Part shown: piece after piece, positions 9,656 through 18,138 of the stretch | How positions within the stretch are numbered: position 1 is the stretch's first letter | Layout of the letters: each line of letters starts with the position of its first letter | NCBI GenBank assembly: GCA_001872485.1 | Contig: MNWK01000036.1 | Coordinates: forward strand, 1 to 32,591 | Source of the DNA: Parcubacteria group bacterium CG1_02_44_31 | GTDB taxonomy: Bacteria > Patescibacteriota > Minisyncoccia > UBA6257 > Brennerbacteraceae | DNA: 32,591 nucleotides | Reading direction: 5' to 3' | Notes under the pieces: model-generated | What the model was told of the DNA's origin: nothing | Database searches by the model: none | The model's input: only the letters and a program-made list of their open reading frames with translations | Position numbers and translations under genes: made by a program

Positions 9656-9979
9656 ATGAAAAAAGATATTCATCCTGCGTATTATCCGAACGCGAAAATA
9701 ACCTGCGCATGCGGGCATGTGTTTACAATTGGCGCGACAAAACAATCTATGGAAGTGGAAATTTGTTCGCAATGCCATCCGCTTTATACCGGAAAAGAAA
9801 AGCTTGTTGATACTGCCGGCCGCGTGGAAAAGTTTCAGGCAAAACTGAAAAAGAGCGCGTATGCTCAAGCGGCGCATGCGACCGTAAAGAAAAAAATGGC
9901 GCGCACGCAAAAACAAGCAATCAAAAGTGAAAAACGACAGCGCATCACGCATACGCCAAAACCGCTGCACGAGAAATAA
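9656..9979 (+). CDS. rpmE: 50S ribosomal protein L31 with C-terminal extension
   Basis: [55 protein letters not shown]. Confidence 0.95.
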   Translation: MKKDIHPAYYPNAKITCACGHVFTIGATKQSMEVEICSQCHPLYTGKEKLVDTAGRVEKFQAKLKKSAYAQAAHATVKKKMARTQKQAIKSEKRQRITHTPKPLHEK

Positions 9980-10098
9980 CGCGTATCCAGCCCAGCCCCG
10001 CCCTTTTGGTCAGAAATTCAGATTATTCAATACCAAAAGGGCGGGGTTGGATTTTATCCCTTACGCCAGAAGACCACGGGCTTCGCCCGTGGAGCTCC

Positions 10099-11178
10099 AT
10101 GAAACAAGCATACCAAATTATTTTGAAAGAATACGAAAATACAGAGAATCTGTTGAAGTCGTTGGATATGGCGACGCAGAAACGGGCGTACATTGAAGCG
10201 AGCAAGAAACTCGGTAAACTGAACGCGGTTGTTGAGAATATACGCGCTATTCAGACGCTGGAATTTGAAATATCAAAAACAGAAGCGCTTGCATTGCAAG
10301 AATCCGATTCTGAATTGATAACATTATATTCAAACGAAATTGATTCGTTGCGTGAACGCATCCGTGTTTTGGAAAGTCATATAGATGCATCGCGTTCGGA
10401 CGGAAAAGATGCGGGGCGCGACGCGGCGTCTATTACCAAGGTCATTTTGGAAATTCGCGCGGGAACCGGCGGCGATGAAGCCGCGTTATTCGCGCGCGAC
10501 CTGTTCCGCATGTATACAAAATACGCGGAGCTCAAAGGATGGGATATGGCATTGATTGATGAAAACAAGGACGAATTGGGCGGGTATAAAGAAGTTGTAT
10601 GCGAAATAAAAGGCATAAGCGTGTATGCGCTGCTTCAATATGAAGGCGGCGTGCATCGGGTTCAGCGGATTCCGGAAACGGAAAAAGCAGGACGCATTCA
10701 TACCTCAACCGCAACCGTTGCGGTGTTGCCGGAGCTTGACTGCGTGCATGCGGATATTGAAATTCCTGAAAAAGATTTGGAAATAGAATTTTTGCGAAGC
10801 GGCGGCGCGGGCGGACAAAATGTGAACAAGGTTGAAACGAGTGTGCGCATCAAACATATTCCGACCGGCATAGTCATTCGATGCCAGTCAGAACGGCATC
10901 AGCACCAGAACAAGGAAAAGGCAATGATGATTTTGAAAGCCAAACTCTATGAAATGAAAAAACAAGAAGACGAATCAAAACTTGCCAAGGAACGCAAACA
11001 GCAAGTCGGCGCGGGCGAGCGCTCGGAAAAAATACGCACATACAATTTTCCACAAGACCGCATCACAGACCACCGCATCGGCGCATCATGGAAAAACATC
11101 TCGCGGATTTTAGGCGGCAATGTGGATATTATAATTGATGCGTTGATACATCACCGACAAGATGAAAATGCGATATAA
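10099..11178 (+). CDS. prfA: Peptide chain release factor 1
   Basis: [21 protein letters not shown] contains the GGQ motif; RF1-type length from ATG 10099. Confidence 0.95.
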   Translation: MKQAYQIILKEYENTENLLKSLDMATQKRAYIEASKKLGKLNAVVENIRAIQTLEFEISKTEALALQESDSELITLYSNEIDSLRERIRVLESHIDASRSDGKDAGRDAASITKVILEIRAGTGGDEAALFARDLFRMYTKYAELKGWDMALIDENKDELGGYKEVVCEIKGISVYALLQYEGGVHRVQRIPETEKAGRIHTSTATVAVLPELDCVHADIEIPEKDLEIEFLRSGGAGGQNVNKVETSVRIKHIPTGIVIRCQSERHQHQNKEKAMMILKAKLYEMKKQEDESKLAKERKQQVGAGERSEKIRTYNFPQDRITDHRIGASWKNISRILGGNVDIIIDALIHHRQDENAI

Positions 11179-11186
11179 TCGTATGG

Positions 11187-11327
11187 TATGCCCCGTAGTA
11201 GAATTTCGACAGTCGCAAAGCGACAGAGAATATAAAGTATCACAAGAAGAAATAGTTGGATATACTATAAGGTCAATGATTCAATGAGTATGAACGTTTG
11301 TTAAGTCGAAATTTCACTACAGGGTAT
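11187..11327. mobile_element. MITE-like element E1 (141 bp), TIR TATGCCCCGTAGTAGAATTTCGAC / GTCGAAATTTCACTACAGGGTAT
   Basis: Inverted termini; ~60-bp internal core shared with E3; right end overlaps the murJ start codon. Confidence 0.75.
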
Positions 11328-12942
11328 GACTTTTTTTGAACGGTTTGCGCGATTTGAGCGGAAATCTTTGGAAACAGGCGCTTTTATTGTTGGAGGCGCG
11401 ACGATTGTCGGTTCTTTTTTAGGAATTTTGAAAAATTCATTGCTCGCGTCTCGGTTTGGAGCAAGCGCGTCGCTTGATGTGTATTTTGCTGCGTTTCGCG
11501 TGCCAGATTTGTTGTATAATATTTTCATTTTTAGCACGCTTTCCGGAGCGTTTTTCCCTATTTTTTCGCGCGTGTTGCTTCGCGGAAAAGACGAAGCGTG
11601 GAAATTATTGAGTTCTTTGATGTGGCTGTTTTCGTTGGTGTTGGGATTGGGCGCCATCGCGGTATTTATCACCTCGCACGCATTTGCATCATTTTTAGCC
11701 CCGGGATTTTCAACAAGCCAACTTGACCAGTTGAGCGTTTTGCTGCGGATTTTGATGCTGCAGCCCATTGGCATGGCGCTTGCGAATTTGTTTGCGAATG
11801 TTTTACAAATCTTCAAGCGATTTTTCATTTCAACGCTTGCGCCCGTGTTTTATAATGGCGGGATTATCATCGGCACGGTCTGGTTTTCGCAATGGTGGGG
11901 CATAGCTGGTGTGGCGTGGGGTGTTGTGTTGGGGTCGCTTGCGTATGCGTTAGTTCAGATTCCTACGCTTCGCAATCTTGAATTTCGATTTTCGTTTCGG
12001 TTTCGCGAAGTGTATGGTGATATCAAGGATATGATGTTGTTGATGATTCCGCGTTCTATGACGCTGGTGATGAACCAATTCGTTCTGTTTTGGATTACCA
12101 TTCTTGCGTCGCTTTTGCCCGTAGGGTCGCTTGCCATATATTCATTTGCCGATTCCATTCAAGCGCTGCCTCAAACCGTGATTGCGTTGTCGTTCGTGAC
12201 CGTTGCATTCCCGCGCTTGGCTGATTTATGGGTGCGTTCGGAGCGCGGTTCGCGCGATAAAGAAAAACAAGCGTTCATCAGAGTTTTTGACCGTTCTGCC
12301 GCAGAAACATGTTTATGGCTTATTCCCCTTGCGATGCTTTTGGTTGTTTTTAGCGAACCCGTGGTGCGGTTTTTGCTTGGATATGGGAATTTCGTTGCGC
12401 AAGACCAGAACATAACAACATTGACGCTTATCGTGTTTGCGATTGGAATTCCATTTCAGGGCCTACTGATGCTTTTGATTCGGACATTTTTTGCCATGGA
12501 AGACACGAAGCATCCGCTTTTTGCCGTGTTGGCATCCTTGGGATTTATTATTCCCGGCACATGGTTTCTCAGCAGTCGTATCGGCGCCCCAGGGCTTGCT
12601 GCGGGGATGGTGATAGGAGTGGTGCTGACAACTGTGTATTTGCTGTTTTTGCTTTCTAAGCGTTTAGGCGCGGTATCGTTTCCGAAATTGCGCTATGCGA
12701 TACAACGCGGTTTGGCAATAGGAGCTATCGGCGCTCTTCCCGGTGGAGCAGCGTATATGCTATTGGATTTTTTCATGCAGGGAAATGGGTTCGGCGTTAC
12801 GTTTGTGCGTACAAGCATCAGCGGCGCCATATCGCTTGCGGCAATGGGAATTGCGGTATTGATATATAAATTGATTGATGTGTCTGTGTTTGCCGACGAA
12901 CAAAATCATCGCGAGGAAGAGAATACGGCGCAAATAAATTGA
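11326..12942 (+). CDS. murJ: Lipid II flippase MurJ (MviN family)
   Basis: Multi-TM protein; SRFGASASLDVYFAAFRVPDLLYNIF, LSGAFFPIFS motifs. Confidence 0.93.
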   Translation: MTFFERFARFERKSLETGAFIVGGATIVGSFLGILKNSLLASRFGASASLDVYFAAFRVPDLLYNIFIFSTLSGAFFPIFSRVLLRGKDEAWKLLSSLMWLFSLVLGLGAIAVFITSHAFASFLAPGFSTSQLDQLSVLLRILMLQPIGMALANLFANVLQIFKRFFISTLAPVFYNGGIIIGTVWFSQWWGIAGVAWGVVLGSLAYALVQIPTLRNLEFRFSFRFREVYGDIKDMMLLMIPRSMTLVMNQFVLFWITILASLLPVGSLAIYSFADSIQALPQTVIALSFVTVAFPRLADLWVRSERGSRDKEKQAFIRVFDRSAAETCLWLIPLAMLLVVFSEPVVRFLLGYGNFVAQDQNITTLTLIVFAIGIPFQGLLMLLIRTFFAMEDTKHPLFAVLASLGFIIPGTWFLSSRIGAPGLAAGMVIGVVLTTVYLLFLLSKRLGAVSFPKLRYAIQRGLAIGAIGALPGGAAYMLLDFFMQGNGFGVTFVRTSISGAISLAAMGIAVLIYKLIDVSVFADEQNHREEENTAQIN

Positions 12943-12949
12943 GATAGCC

Positions 12950-15247
12950 ATGCGTAGGAGCACAAATACGGAGCAGGAAGCGATACGGAATTTTTGCATC
13001 ATCGCGCACGTGGACCATGGTAAGTCAACATTGGCTGATCGGTTTTTGGAATTGACGCATACGGTTGAGCCGCGCCAGATGAAACCTCAATATCTTGACC
13101 AATTAGATTTGGAAAGAGAGCGGGGGATTACAATAAAAATGGCGCCTGTCAGGATGGTATACCATCCTGACCGCGGAATGACGCGGACTGAAACGCGGAA
13201 TGACGCGGAAAACGAATTATTATATAAAGATATAACTTATAAAATACGAGGTGCTGTTTTTGAGGTTAGAAAATATTTGGGCTTGGGTCATAAGGAAAAT
13301 GTTTATCATAATGCATTAGTGCAGGAATTTAATAAAAAAGGATTACAGTTTGAAACTGAGAAGAGTATTAGTATTTTTTATAATGGCAAAAAAGTTGGCA
13401 ATTATCAGCCGGATTTTATTATTGAGAATAAAATTATTATTGAATTAAAAGCATTGCCTGAGATTGGCCGCCCGCAAATTGAGCAATTATGGAGTTATCT
13501 TAAGGGTTCTGATTATAAATTGGCCTTGCTTGTTAATTTTGGCAGTAAAAATCTTGAAATTAAAAGAGTTGTATATGATATCGCTCGTTTTCCGCGACCT
13601 TCTGCGTCAATTCCGCGAGGTTCCGCGCAGGTTGAGTATATACTCAACCTGATTGATACTCCCGGCCACGTTGATTTTTCGTACGAAGTATCGCGTTCGC
13701 TTGCCGCGGTTGAAGGAGCGATTCTTTTGGTTGATGTAAGCCAGGGCATTCAGGCGCAGACATTGGCAAATCTTCACCTTGCGCAACAACAGGGGCTGGT
13801 CATTATTGGTGCGTTGAATAAAATTGATTTGCCGCAACCGCCTGAAAAGATTGAAGAATTACGCATAGAACTTGCGCATCTGTTGCATCAGAGTCCTGAA
13901 GATATTTTTTCCATTTCCGGAAAAACAGGGCAGGGGACAGAGGAATTGCTTCGCGCAGTTGTGCAAAAAATTCCATGCCCCCAAGGCAATCGCGACGCGC
14001 CGCTTACCGCATTAGTTTTTGACTCGCTGTACGACGCGTATAAAGGCGTTGTGGCGTTTGTGCGAATTATGGACGGAACAGTTTTGAAAAATGACCGCAT
14101 TCAATGCATGGCAACCGGAGCGCAGGCCGTAGCGATTGATGTTGGTTTTTTTAAGCCGCTGCTTGTTTCCTGCGATGCGTTGTATGCAGGGGAAATCGGA
14201 TACATCGCAACGGGAATTAAAGACCCGAATGTGGTGCGGGTAGGCGATACTGTGACGCTTGCCGACGCGTGTGCGGCAGCATCCCAAAGCATCACGCCGC
14301 TTCCAGGATACCACGAACCCCAGCAAGTGGTGTTTGTCAGCATGTATCCTGCGCAAACTGATGACATTGACGCGTTGGCAGACGCGTTGGGAAAACTCAA
14401 ACTTAATGACGCATCGCTTTCATTTACGCGTGAACGTCAGGAAATGCTCGGCCAGGGTTTTCGCATTGGTTGTTTGGGAACGCTTCATTTAGAAATTATC
14501 AAAGAGCGCTTGTTTCGCGAATACGGGCTTGAACCGATTATCACTGCGCCATCTGTCAAATACGAGGCAGTGCTCAAAAATGGAACTGTTCGCGACATAT
14601 TTACACCAAGCTATTTGCCAACGTCTGACCAATTGCTTTCTATACGCGAACCATGGGTGCACGGAGAGATTATTACGCCAAGTGCGTATGTGGGCGGAGT
14701 GCTGAATGTTATCCACGCACGGCGCGGAGTTTCTGGGAATGTTTCAAATATTTCATTGGGAAATGTGTTGGTTCAGTTTGATATGCCGCTTGCTGATGTT
14801 ATTTTGGATTTTTACGATAGATTGAAAAGCGTATCGCAAGGATACGCGTCCGTGAGCTATGAGGTTACTGAATGGATGCAGGGGAATCTGGTCAAGCTGG
14901 ATATCTTGGTGCACGGTGAAGTAGTGGATGCATTTTCGCGCATTGTGCCAAAAGAAAAAGCCCGTGCCTTGGGATTGGCGATTATTGAGAAATTAAAAGA
15001 ACTGCTGCCGCCGGAAGTATTTAGCGTGCCGATACAAGCAGCTATCGGGTCTGAAATTATTGCGCGCGTGACGCTTGCCGCTTCGCGCAAGAATGTGACC
15101 GGGCATTTGTACGGCGGAGACCGGACGCGCAAAATGAAGTTATGGAAAAAACAGCAAAAAGGCAAAAAGCGCAGGGCGCTCTACGGCGTTGTAGATGTCC
15201 CTGCATCAATCTTTTTTAAGGTTTTTCAGATGACAAAAAACGAGTAG
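12950..15247 (+). CDS. lepA: Elongation factor 4 (LepA) with a 152-codon in-frame insertion
   Basis: CIIAHVDHGKSTLADRF, LERERGITIK, LIDTPGHVDFSYEVSRSL, LNKIDLP; LepA C-terminal domain MKLWKKQQKGKKR. 765 aa versus about 600 expected. Confidence 0.95.
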   Translation: MRRSTNTEQEAIRNFCIIAHVDHGKSTLADRFLELTHTVEPRQMKPQYLDQLDLERERGITIKMAPVRMVYHPDRGMTRTETRNDAENELLYKDITYKIRGAVFEVRKYLGLGHKENVYHNALVQEFNKKGLQFETEKSISIFYNGKKVGNYQPDFIIENKIIIELKALPEIGRPQIEQLWSYLKGSDYKLALLVNFGSKNLEIKRVVYDIARFPRPSASIPRGSAQVEYILNLIDTPGHVDFSYEVSRSLAAVEGAILLVDVSQGIQAQTLANLHLAQQQGLVIIGALNKIDLPQPPEKIEELRIELAHLLHQSPEDIFSISGKTGQGTEELLRAVVQKIPCPQGNRDAPLTALVFDSLYDAYKGVVAFVRIMDGTVLKNDRIQCMATGAQAVAIDVGFFKPLLVSCDALYAGEIGYIATGIKDPNVVRVGDTVTLADACAAASQSITPLPGYHEPQQVVFVSMYPAQTDDIDALADALGKLKLNDASLSFTRERQEMLGQGFRIGCLGTLHLEIIKERLFREYGLEPIITAPSVKYEAVLKNGTVRDIFTPSYLPTSDQLLSIREPWVHGEIITPSAYVGGVLNVIHARRGVSGNVSNISLGNVLVQFDMPLADVILDFYDRLKSVSQGYASVSYEVTEWMQGNLVKLDILVHGEVVDAFSRIVPKEKARALGLAIIEKLKELLPPEVFSVPIQAAIGSEIIARVTLAASRKNVTGHLYGGDRTRKMKLWKKQQKGKKRRALYGVVDVPASIFFKVFQMTKNE
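13172..13627 (+). mobile_element. In-frame GxxExxY-family (PD-(D/E)XK nuclease) element within lepA
   Basis: Encodes YKDITYKIRGAVFEVRKYLGLGHKENVYHNALVQEF...YQPDFIIENKIIIELKAL; ends CGCGGAA...TTCCGCG, inner TIR CGCGGAAAACGA (13204-13215)/TCGTTTTCCGCG (13585-13596); 456 bp, divisible by 3. Confidence 0.85.
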
Positions 15248-15268
15248 AGAAAATATCGTATTGCGATG

Positions 15269-15294
15269 CCCCCACACCTAATTAGGTGTGGGGG
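15269..15294. repeat. 26-bp perfect palindrome CCCCCACACCTAATTAGGTGTGGGGG
   Basis: Read directly; related palindrome at 19720-19740. Confidence 0.9.
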
Positions 15295-15385
15295 CGATGT
15301 CCTGCTCTTTTGAAAAGCCATAATAAGCCAAAAGGACTGGGCGATGTTGATAGACGATTCATTAAGCCGAAAATTCTTTGCGTGG

Positions 15386-15460
15386 TATACCCCGTAGTAG
15401 ATTTTCGGCATCCCGCAAAGCGGGAAGCTGAAAGCAGCCGAAAACTCACTACAGGGTATA
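15386..15460. mobile_element. MITE-like element E2 (75 bp)
   Basis: TATACCCCGTAGTAGATTTTCGGC...GCCGAAAACTCACTACAGGGTATA with internal CCCGCAAAGCGGG and GCTGAAAGCAGC hairpins. Confidence 0.75.
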
Positions 15461-15598
15461 CCCCGTAGTAGATTTTCAACGGTCGCGAAGCGACAAAAAA
15501 ATATCGGATATCGCAAAAAGAAATAGTCGTGTATACTAAAGGTTAATAATGTAATGAGAATGAACGTTAATTAAGTTGAAAATTCACTACAGGGTATA
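15457..15598. mobile_element. MITE-like element E3 (142 bp), abutting E2
   Basis: TATACCCCGTAGTAGATTTTCAAC...GTTGAAAATTCACTACAGGGTATA; internal core homologous to E1; shares TATA with the end of E2. Confidence 0.75.
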
Positions 15599-15607
15599 CT
15601 CATACAT

Positions 15608-15937
15608 ATGAACAAACTTCGGACAATCGGATTCGGTGTGTTAGCTGTTATTGTATGTTATGTCGCGATTTTGACATGGGTCAAGCGCAATGATTTGGTT
15701 TTTCAATTTGAACATTTACAAAAAGAATATACAAAACTCCAGCAGGAAAACGCAGACCTGAAGCAGTTTGCCCAGTCTATTCAACTTGATTCAGTTAAAG
15801 AAATGGAGGTGAAAAAACGCCTGAATTACGCAAAGCCGGGCGAAACATTGGTATTATTTATATCTCCAAGCCCAACGTCGCAACCGCAAGAATCCAATAC
15901 GCTTATTGACTGGTTGAAAAGATTATTTGGAAAATAA
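15608..15937 (+). CDS. FtsB/DivIC-like septum formation initiator
   Basis: One N-terminal TM followed by coiled coil (FQFEHLQKEYTKLQQENADLKQ) and VKKRLNYAKPGETLVLF. Confidence 0.75.
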   Translation: MNKLRTIGFGVLAVIVCYVAILTWVKRNDLVFQFEHLQKEYTKLQQENADLKQFAQSIQLDSVKEMEVKKRLNYAKPGETLVLFISPSPTSQPQESNTLIDWLKRLFGK

Positions 15938-15949
15938 AGAATACAAAAA

Positions 15950-15983
15950 GCGGGATTAGTACAGTGGTAGTATATGTGCTTTC
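15950..15983 (+). pseudogene. Partial tRNA-Gly-like 5' half
   Basis: GCGGGATTAGTACAGTGGTAGTAT matches the 5' half of the downstream tRNA-Gly with one mismatch (the downstream gene has GGCAG), then breaks in the anticodon loop (TGTGCTTTC|TCC...). Confidence 0.6.
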
Positions 15984-16004
15984 TCCATCCTCCGTAGCAG
16001 TTAT

Positions 16005-16075
16005 GCGGGATTAGTACAGTGGCAGTATGTCAGCTTCCCAAGCTGAAGACGCCAGTCCGATTCTGGTATCCCGCT
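16005..16075 (+). tRNA. tRNA-Gly(CCC)
   Basis: GCGGGAT/ATCCCGC acceptor; anticodon loop TTCCCAA; T loop region present. Confidence 0.88.
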
Positions 16076-16186
16076 CAATTTTGCTACTGCGGAGGACGGG
16101 CAAGGTTGAGACATTGGTTCGACTTGTGGTGAGCGTAGTCGAACCACTTGTTACCCGCTTTGGTTTGTCGTGCGTTGATAAAATGA

Positions 16187-16747
16187 TTATTTTGCTTTTT
16201 CGCAGTATTCGCCTGTTTGAGTGTTTACTACTATCACATCATCTTGTTCTACGAAAAGCGGGGCATTAACGCTGTATCCGGTTTCTAGCACAACCGCTTT
16301 TTTCCCGCCAGTTGCGGTATTTCCTTTGATTGCCGGCGGCGCCTCCACTACTTTGAGTTCCATTTTTGCCGGGAGAGAAATAGCATACGGCTTTTCGTCA
16401 AGGTGCATAACTATGACTTCGGTGTTTGCTTTTAAGAAGTTCAATTCCCATTTGAGTTGTTCAATTGGGAATGAGATGCGTTGTTTTGCTTCACCAATCG
16501 TAAACACCGCGTTTCTTCTATCCTTATACAAGAATACGCCTTTTTTGCGTTCCAGTTCTATTTCCTCAAATGCTTCTCCTGATTTGAACGCGCGCTCAAC
16601 AACCTTGCCGGTTTTGAGATTTTTCAAAGTGGTGCGCGTAAACGCCGCGCCCTTGCCCGGATTCACAAAATGATACTCAACGATTTGCCATGGCTCGTTT
16701 TCAATTCTAAGTACGATTCCTTTTTCAAATTCGTTTGTGGAACGCAT
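16187..16747 (-). CDS. efp: Elongation factor P
   Basis: EFEKGIVLRIENEPWQIVEYHFVNPGKGAAFTRTTLKNLKTGKVVE; PGKG loop lysine. Confidence 0.95.
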   Translation of the reverse strand: MRSTNEFEKGIVLRIENEPWQIVEYHFVNPGKGAAFTRTTLKNLKTGKVVERAFKSGEAFEEIELERKKGVFLYKDRRNAVFTIGEAKQRISFPIEQLKWELNFLKANTEVIVMHLDEKPYAISLPAKMELKVVEAPPAIKGNTATGGKKAVVLETGYSVNAPLFVEQDDVIVVNTQTGEYCEKAK

Positions 16748-16828
16748 ATTGACTTAGTCATTAGTTATCAGTTATTCGTCATCAGTCATCAGTTATTAGT
16801 TATTAGTCACAAACATTGTACCGCGTTT

Positions 16829-17905
16829 TTATTCAGATTTGAACAAAGTGTTTACGGGAAACGTCATCAAATCATTAATGTCTTGGATATTCAATAAAAC
16901 CATTTGCAAACGTTCTACGCCTACAGCAATGCCGCCTGTTTCTGGTATGCCTGATTTGAGCCCGGCGATAAAATCCATGTCAATGGCATATGCATCTTTG
17001 CCGAGTTTTCTGCGCAGCGCTTGTTCATGTTTCAAACGAGTATATTGTTCTTTCCAATCAGTGAGTTCTGAAAACGCGTTGCCGATTTCCACGCCGCCGA
17101 TATATGCTTCAAAGCGTTCTGCGTAGAAAGATGGGAGTTTACCCTGCAGTGAATTACGGCTTTTATTTGCGCCATGAGCTGCCGTAATTCTACTGCAGGG
17201 TTTTCTTTTTGCAAGCGCGGCTTGCGGCAAGGGATAATCATATACAATTATCGGCTTGTTTTTGGGAAAATTCTGCTCAATGTCGTTTAAAAATACGGTG
17301 TAAAACAAATCGTCCCAGTTTGCATTTTTCGGAATAGGGTATGGTTTATGCCCCAGTTGTTTACGGAATGATGAAACTGTGCGTGCGTTATCCAGATTCA
17401 CGTGCGCGTATTTTTGAAATGCCTGTTTGACCGAGATTTTTTGCCACGGTTGTTTCAGGTTGATAATCGTATTACCAAAAGGAATTAAAAGAGTTTTATG
17501 CACTGCCAAAGCAGCTGCGCAGGTCAATTGTTCCACGTCTTTCATAATCTGTGTGTAATCCGAATGCGGACGGTACCATTCCAGCATGGTGAATTCAGGA
17601 TTGTGCATTGGGCCAAAACTTTCTCCTTGACGGAATACGGTTGCCATTTGGTATATGTTGGGAAATCCTCGTGAGAGCAGTTTTTTCAGCGAATACTCGG
17701 GCGAGGTAATGACATATCCTTTGTATGATTTGTTTTTTTCATCTTGAAACGTGTACGGCAGGGGATTGAGATACGGTTCCATGCCGGGCAATTTCACAAA
17801 TGTTGGCGTGAACACTTCCAAAAATCCCTTGTGCTTGAAAAACAGCCGTATGGCGTCAATGATTTTCGCGCGCTGTTTTTGAATTGTGATGAAATTACGC
17901 GTCAT
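16829..17905 (-). CDS. epmA: Truncated-type lysyl-tRNA synthetase, EF-P lysine ligase EpmA/GenX-like, with small in-frame palindromic insertion
   Basis: FLEVFTPTFVKLPGMEPYLNP, YVITSPEYSLKKLLSRGFPNIYQMATVFRQGE, NPEFTMLEWYR, GGIAVGVERLQMVLL; no anticodon-binding domain; next to efp. ORF is open to 17992; start placed at MTRNFITIQ. Confidence 0.85.
   Translation of the reverse strand: MTRNFITIQKQRAKIIDAIRLFFKHKGFLEVFTPTFVKLPGMEPYLNPLPYTFQDEKNKSYKGYVITSPEYSLKKLLSRGFPNIYQMATVFRQGESFGPMHNPEFTMLEWYRPHSDYTQIMKDVEQLTCAAALAVHKTLLIPFGNTIINLKQPWQKISVKQAFQKYAHVNLDNARTVSSFRKQLGHKPYPIPKNANWDDLFYTVFLNDIEQNFPKNKPIIVYDYPLPQAALAKRKPCSRITAAHGANKSRNSLQGKLPSFYAERFEAYIGGVEIGNAFSELTDWKEQYTRLKHEQALRRKLGKDAYAIDMDFIAGLKSGIPETGGIAVGVERLQMVLLNIQDINDLMTFPVNTLFKSE
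17141..17201. mobile_element. Small palindromic element inserted in frame in the epmA-like gene
   Basis: ACCCTGCAGTGAATTACGGC...GCCGTAATTCTACTGCAGGGT; ends resemble the E1-E3 TIR (ACCCTGTAGTGAATTTTC). Confidence 0.75.
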
Positions 17906-17919
17906 GCGAATATGCACTC

Positions 17920-17950
17920 GTCTTCGCAAGAACTTTGTTCTTGCGAAGAC
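17920..17950. repeat. 31-bp palindrome GTCTTCGCAAGAAC-TTT-GTTCTTGCGAAGAC
   Basis: 14-bp perfect arms; reverse-orientation copy at 25314-25344. Confidence 0.9.
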
Positions 17951-18138
17951 ACTATTTTGGGTTTTGGAAATTGGAATTTGTTCAAGATTCAAGATTCAGG
18001 ATTCAGGATTTGAAAAGAAGCCCACGACCTTCCCGCACTTTCTTATCCTTAGAGTATATTTACGATTTCGCTCGAACCCTACTTTATCAAAAATTCGTAA
18101 TCAAAGGAAGCTGCCCCGCCTGCCATAGCCTAAGTCTG

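Noticed and set aside
13172-13627. Intein in LepA
   Set aside because: No Cys/Ser N-terminal residue, no HN-(C/S/T) C-terminal motif and no Hint-domain blocks; the content matches a GxxExxY nuclease fold flanked by TIRs.
15950-15983. Second complete tRNA-Gly gene
   Set aside because: Only the 5' half is present; no matching 3' half or T arm follows before the intact tRNA-Gly.
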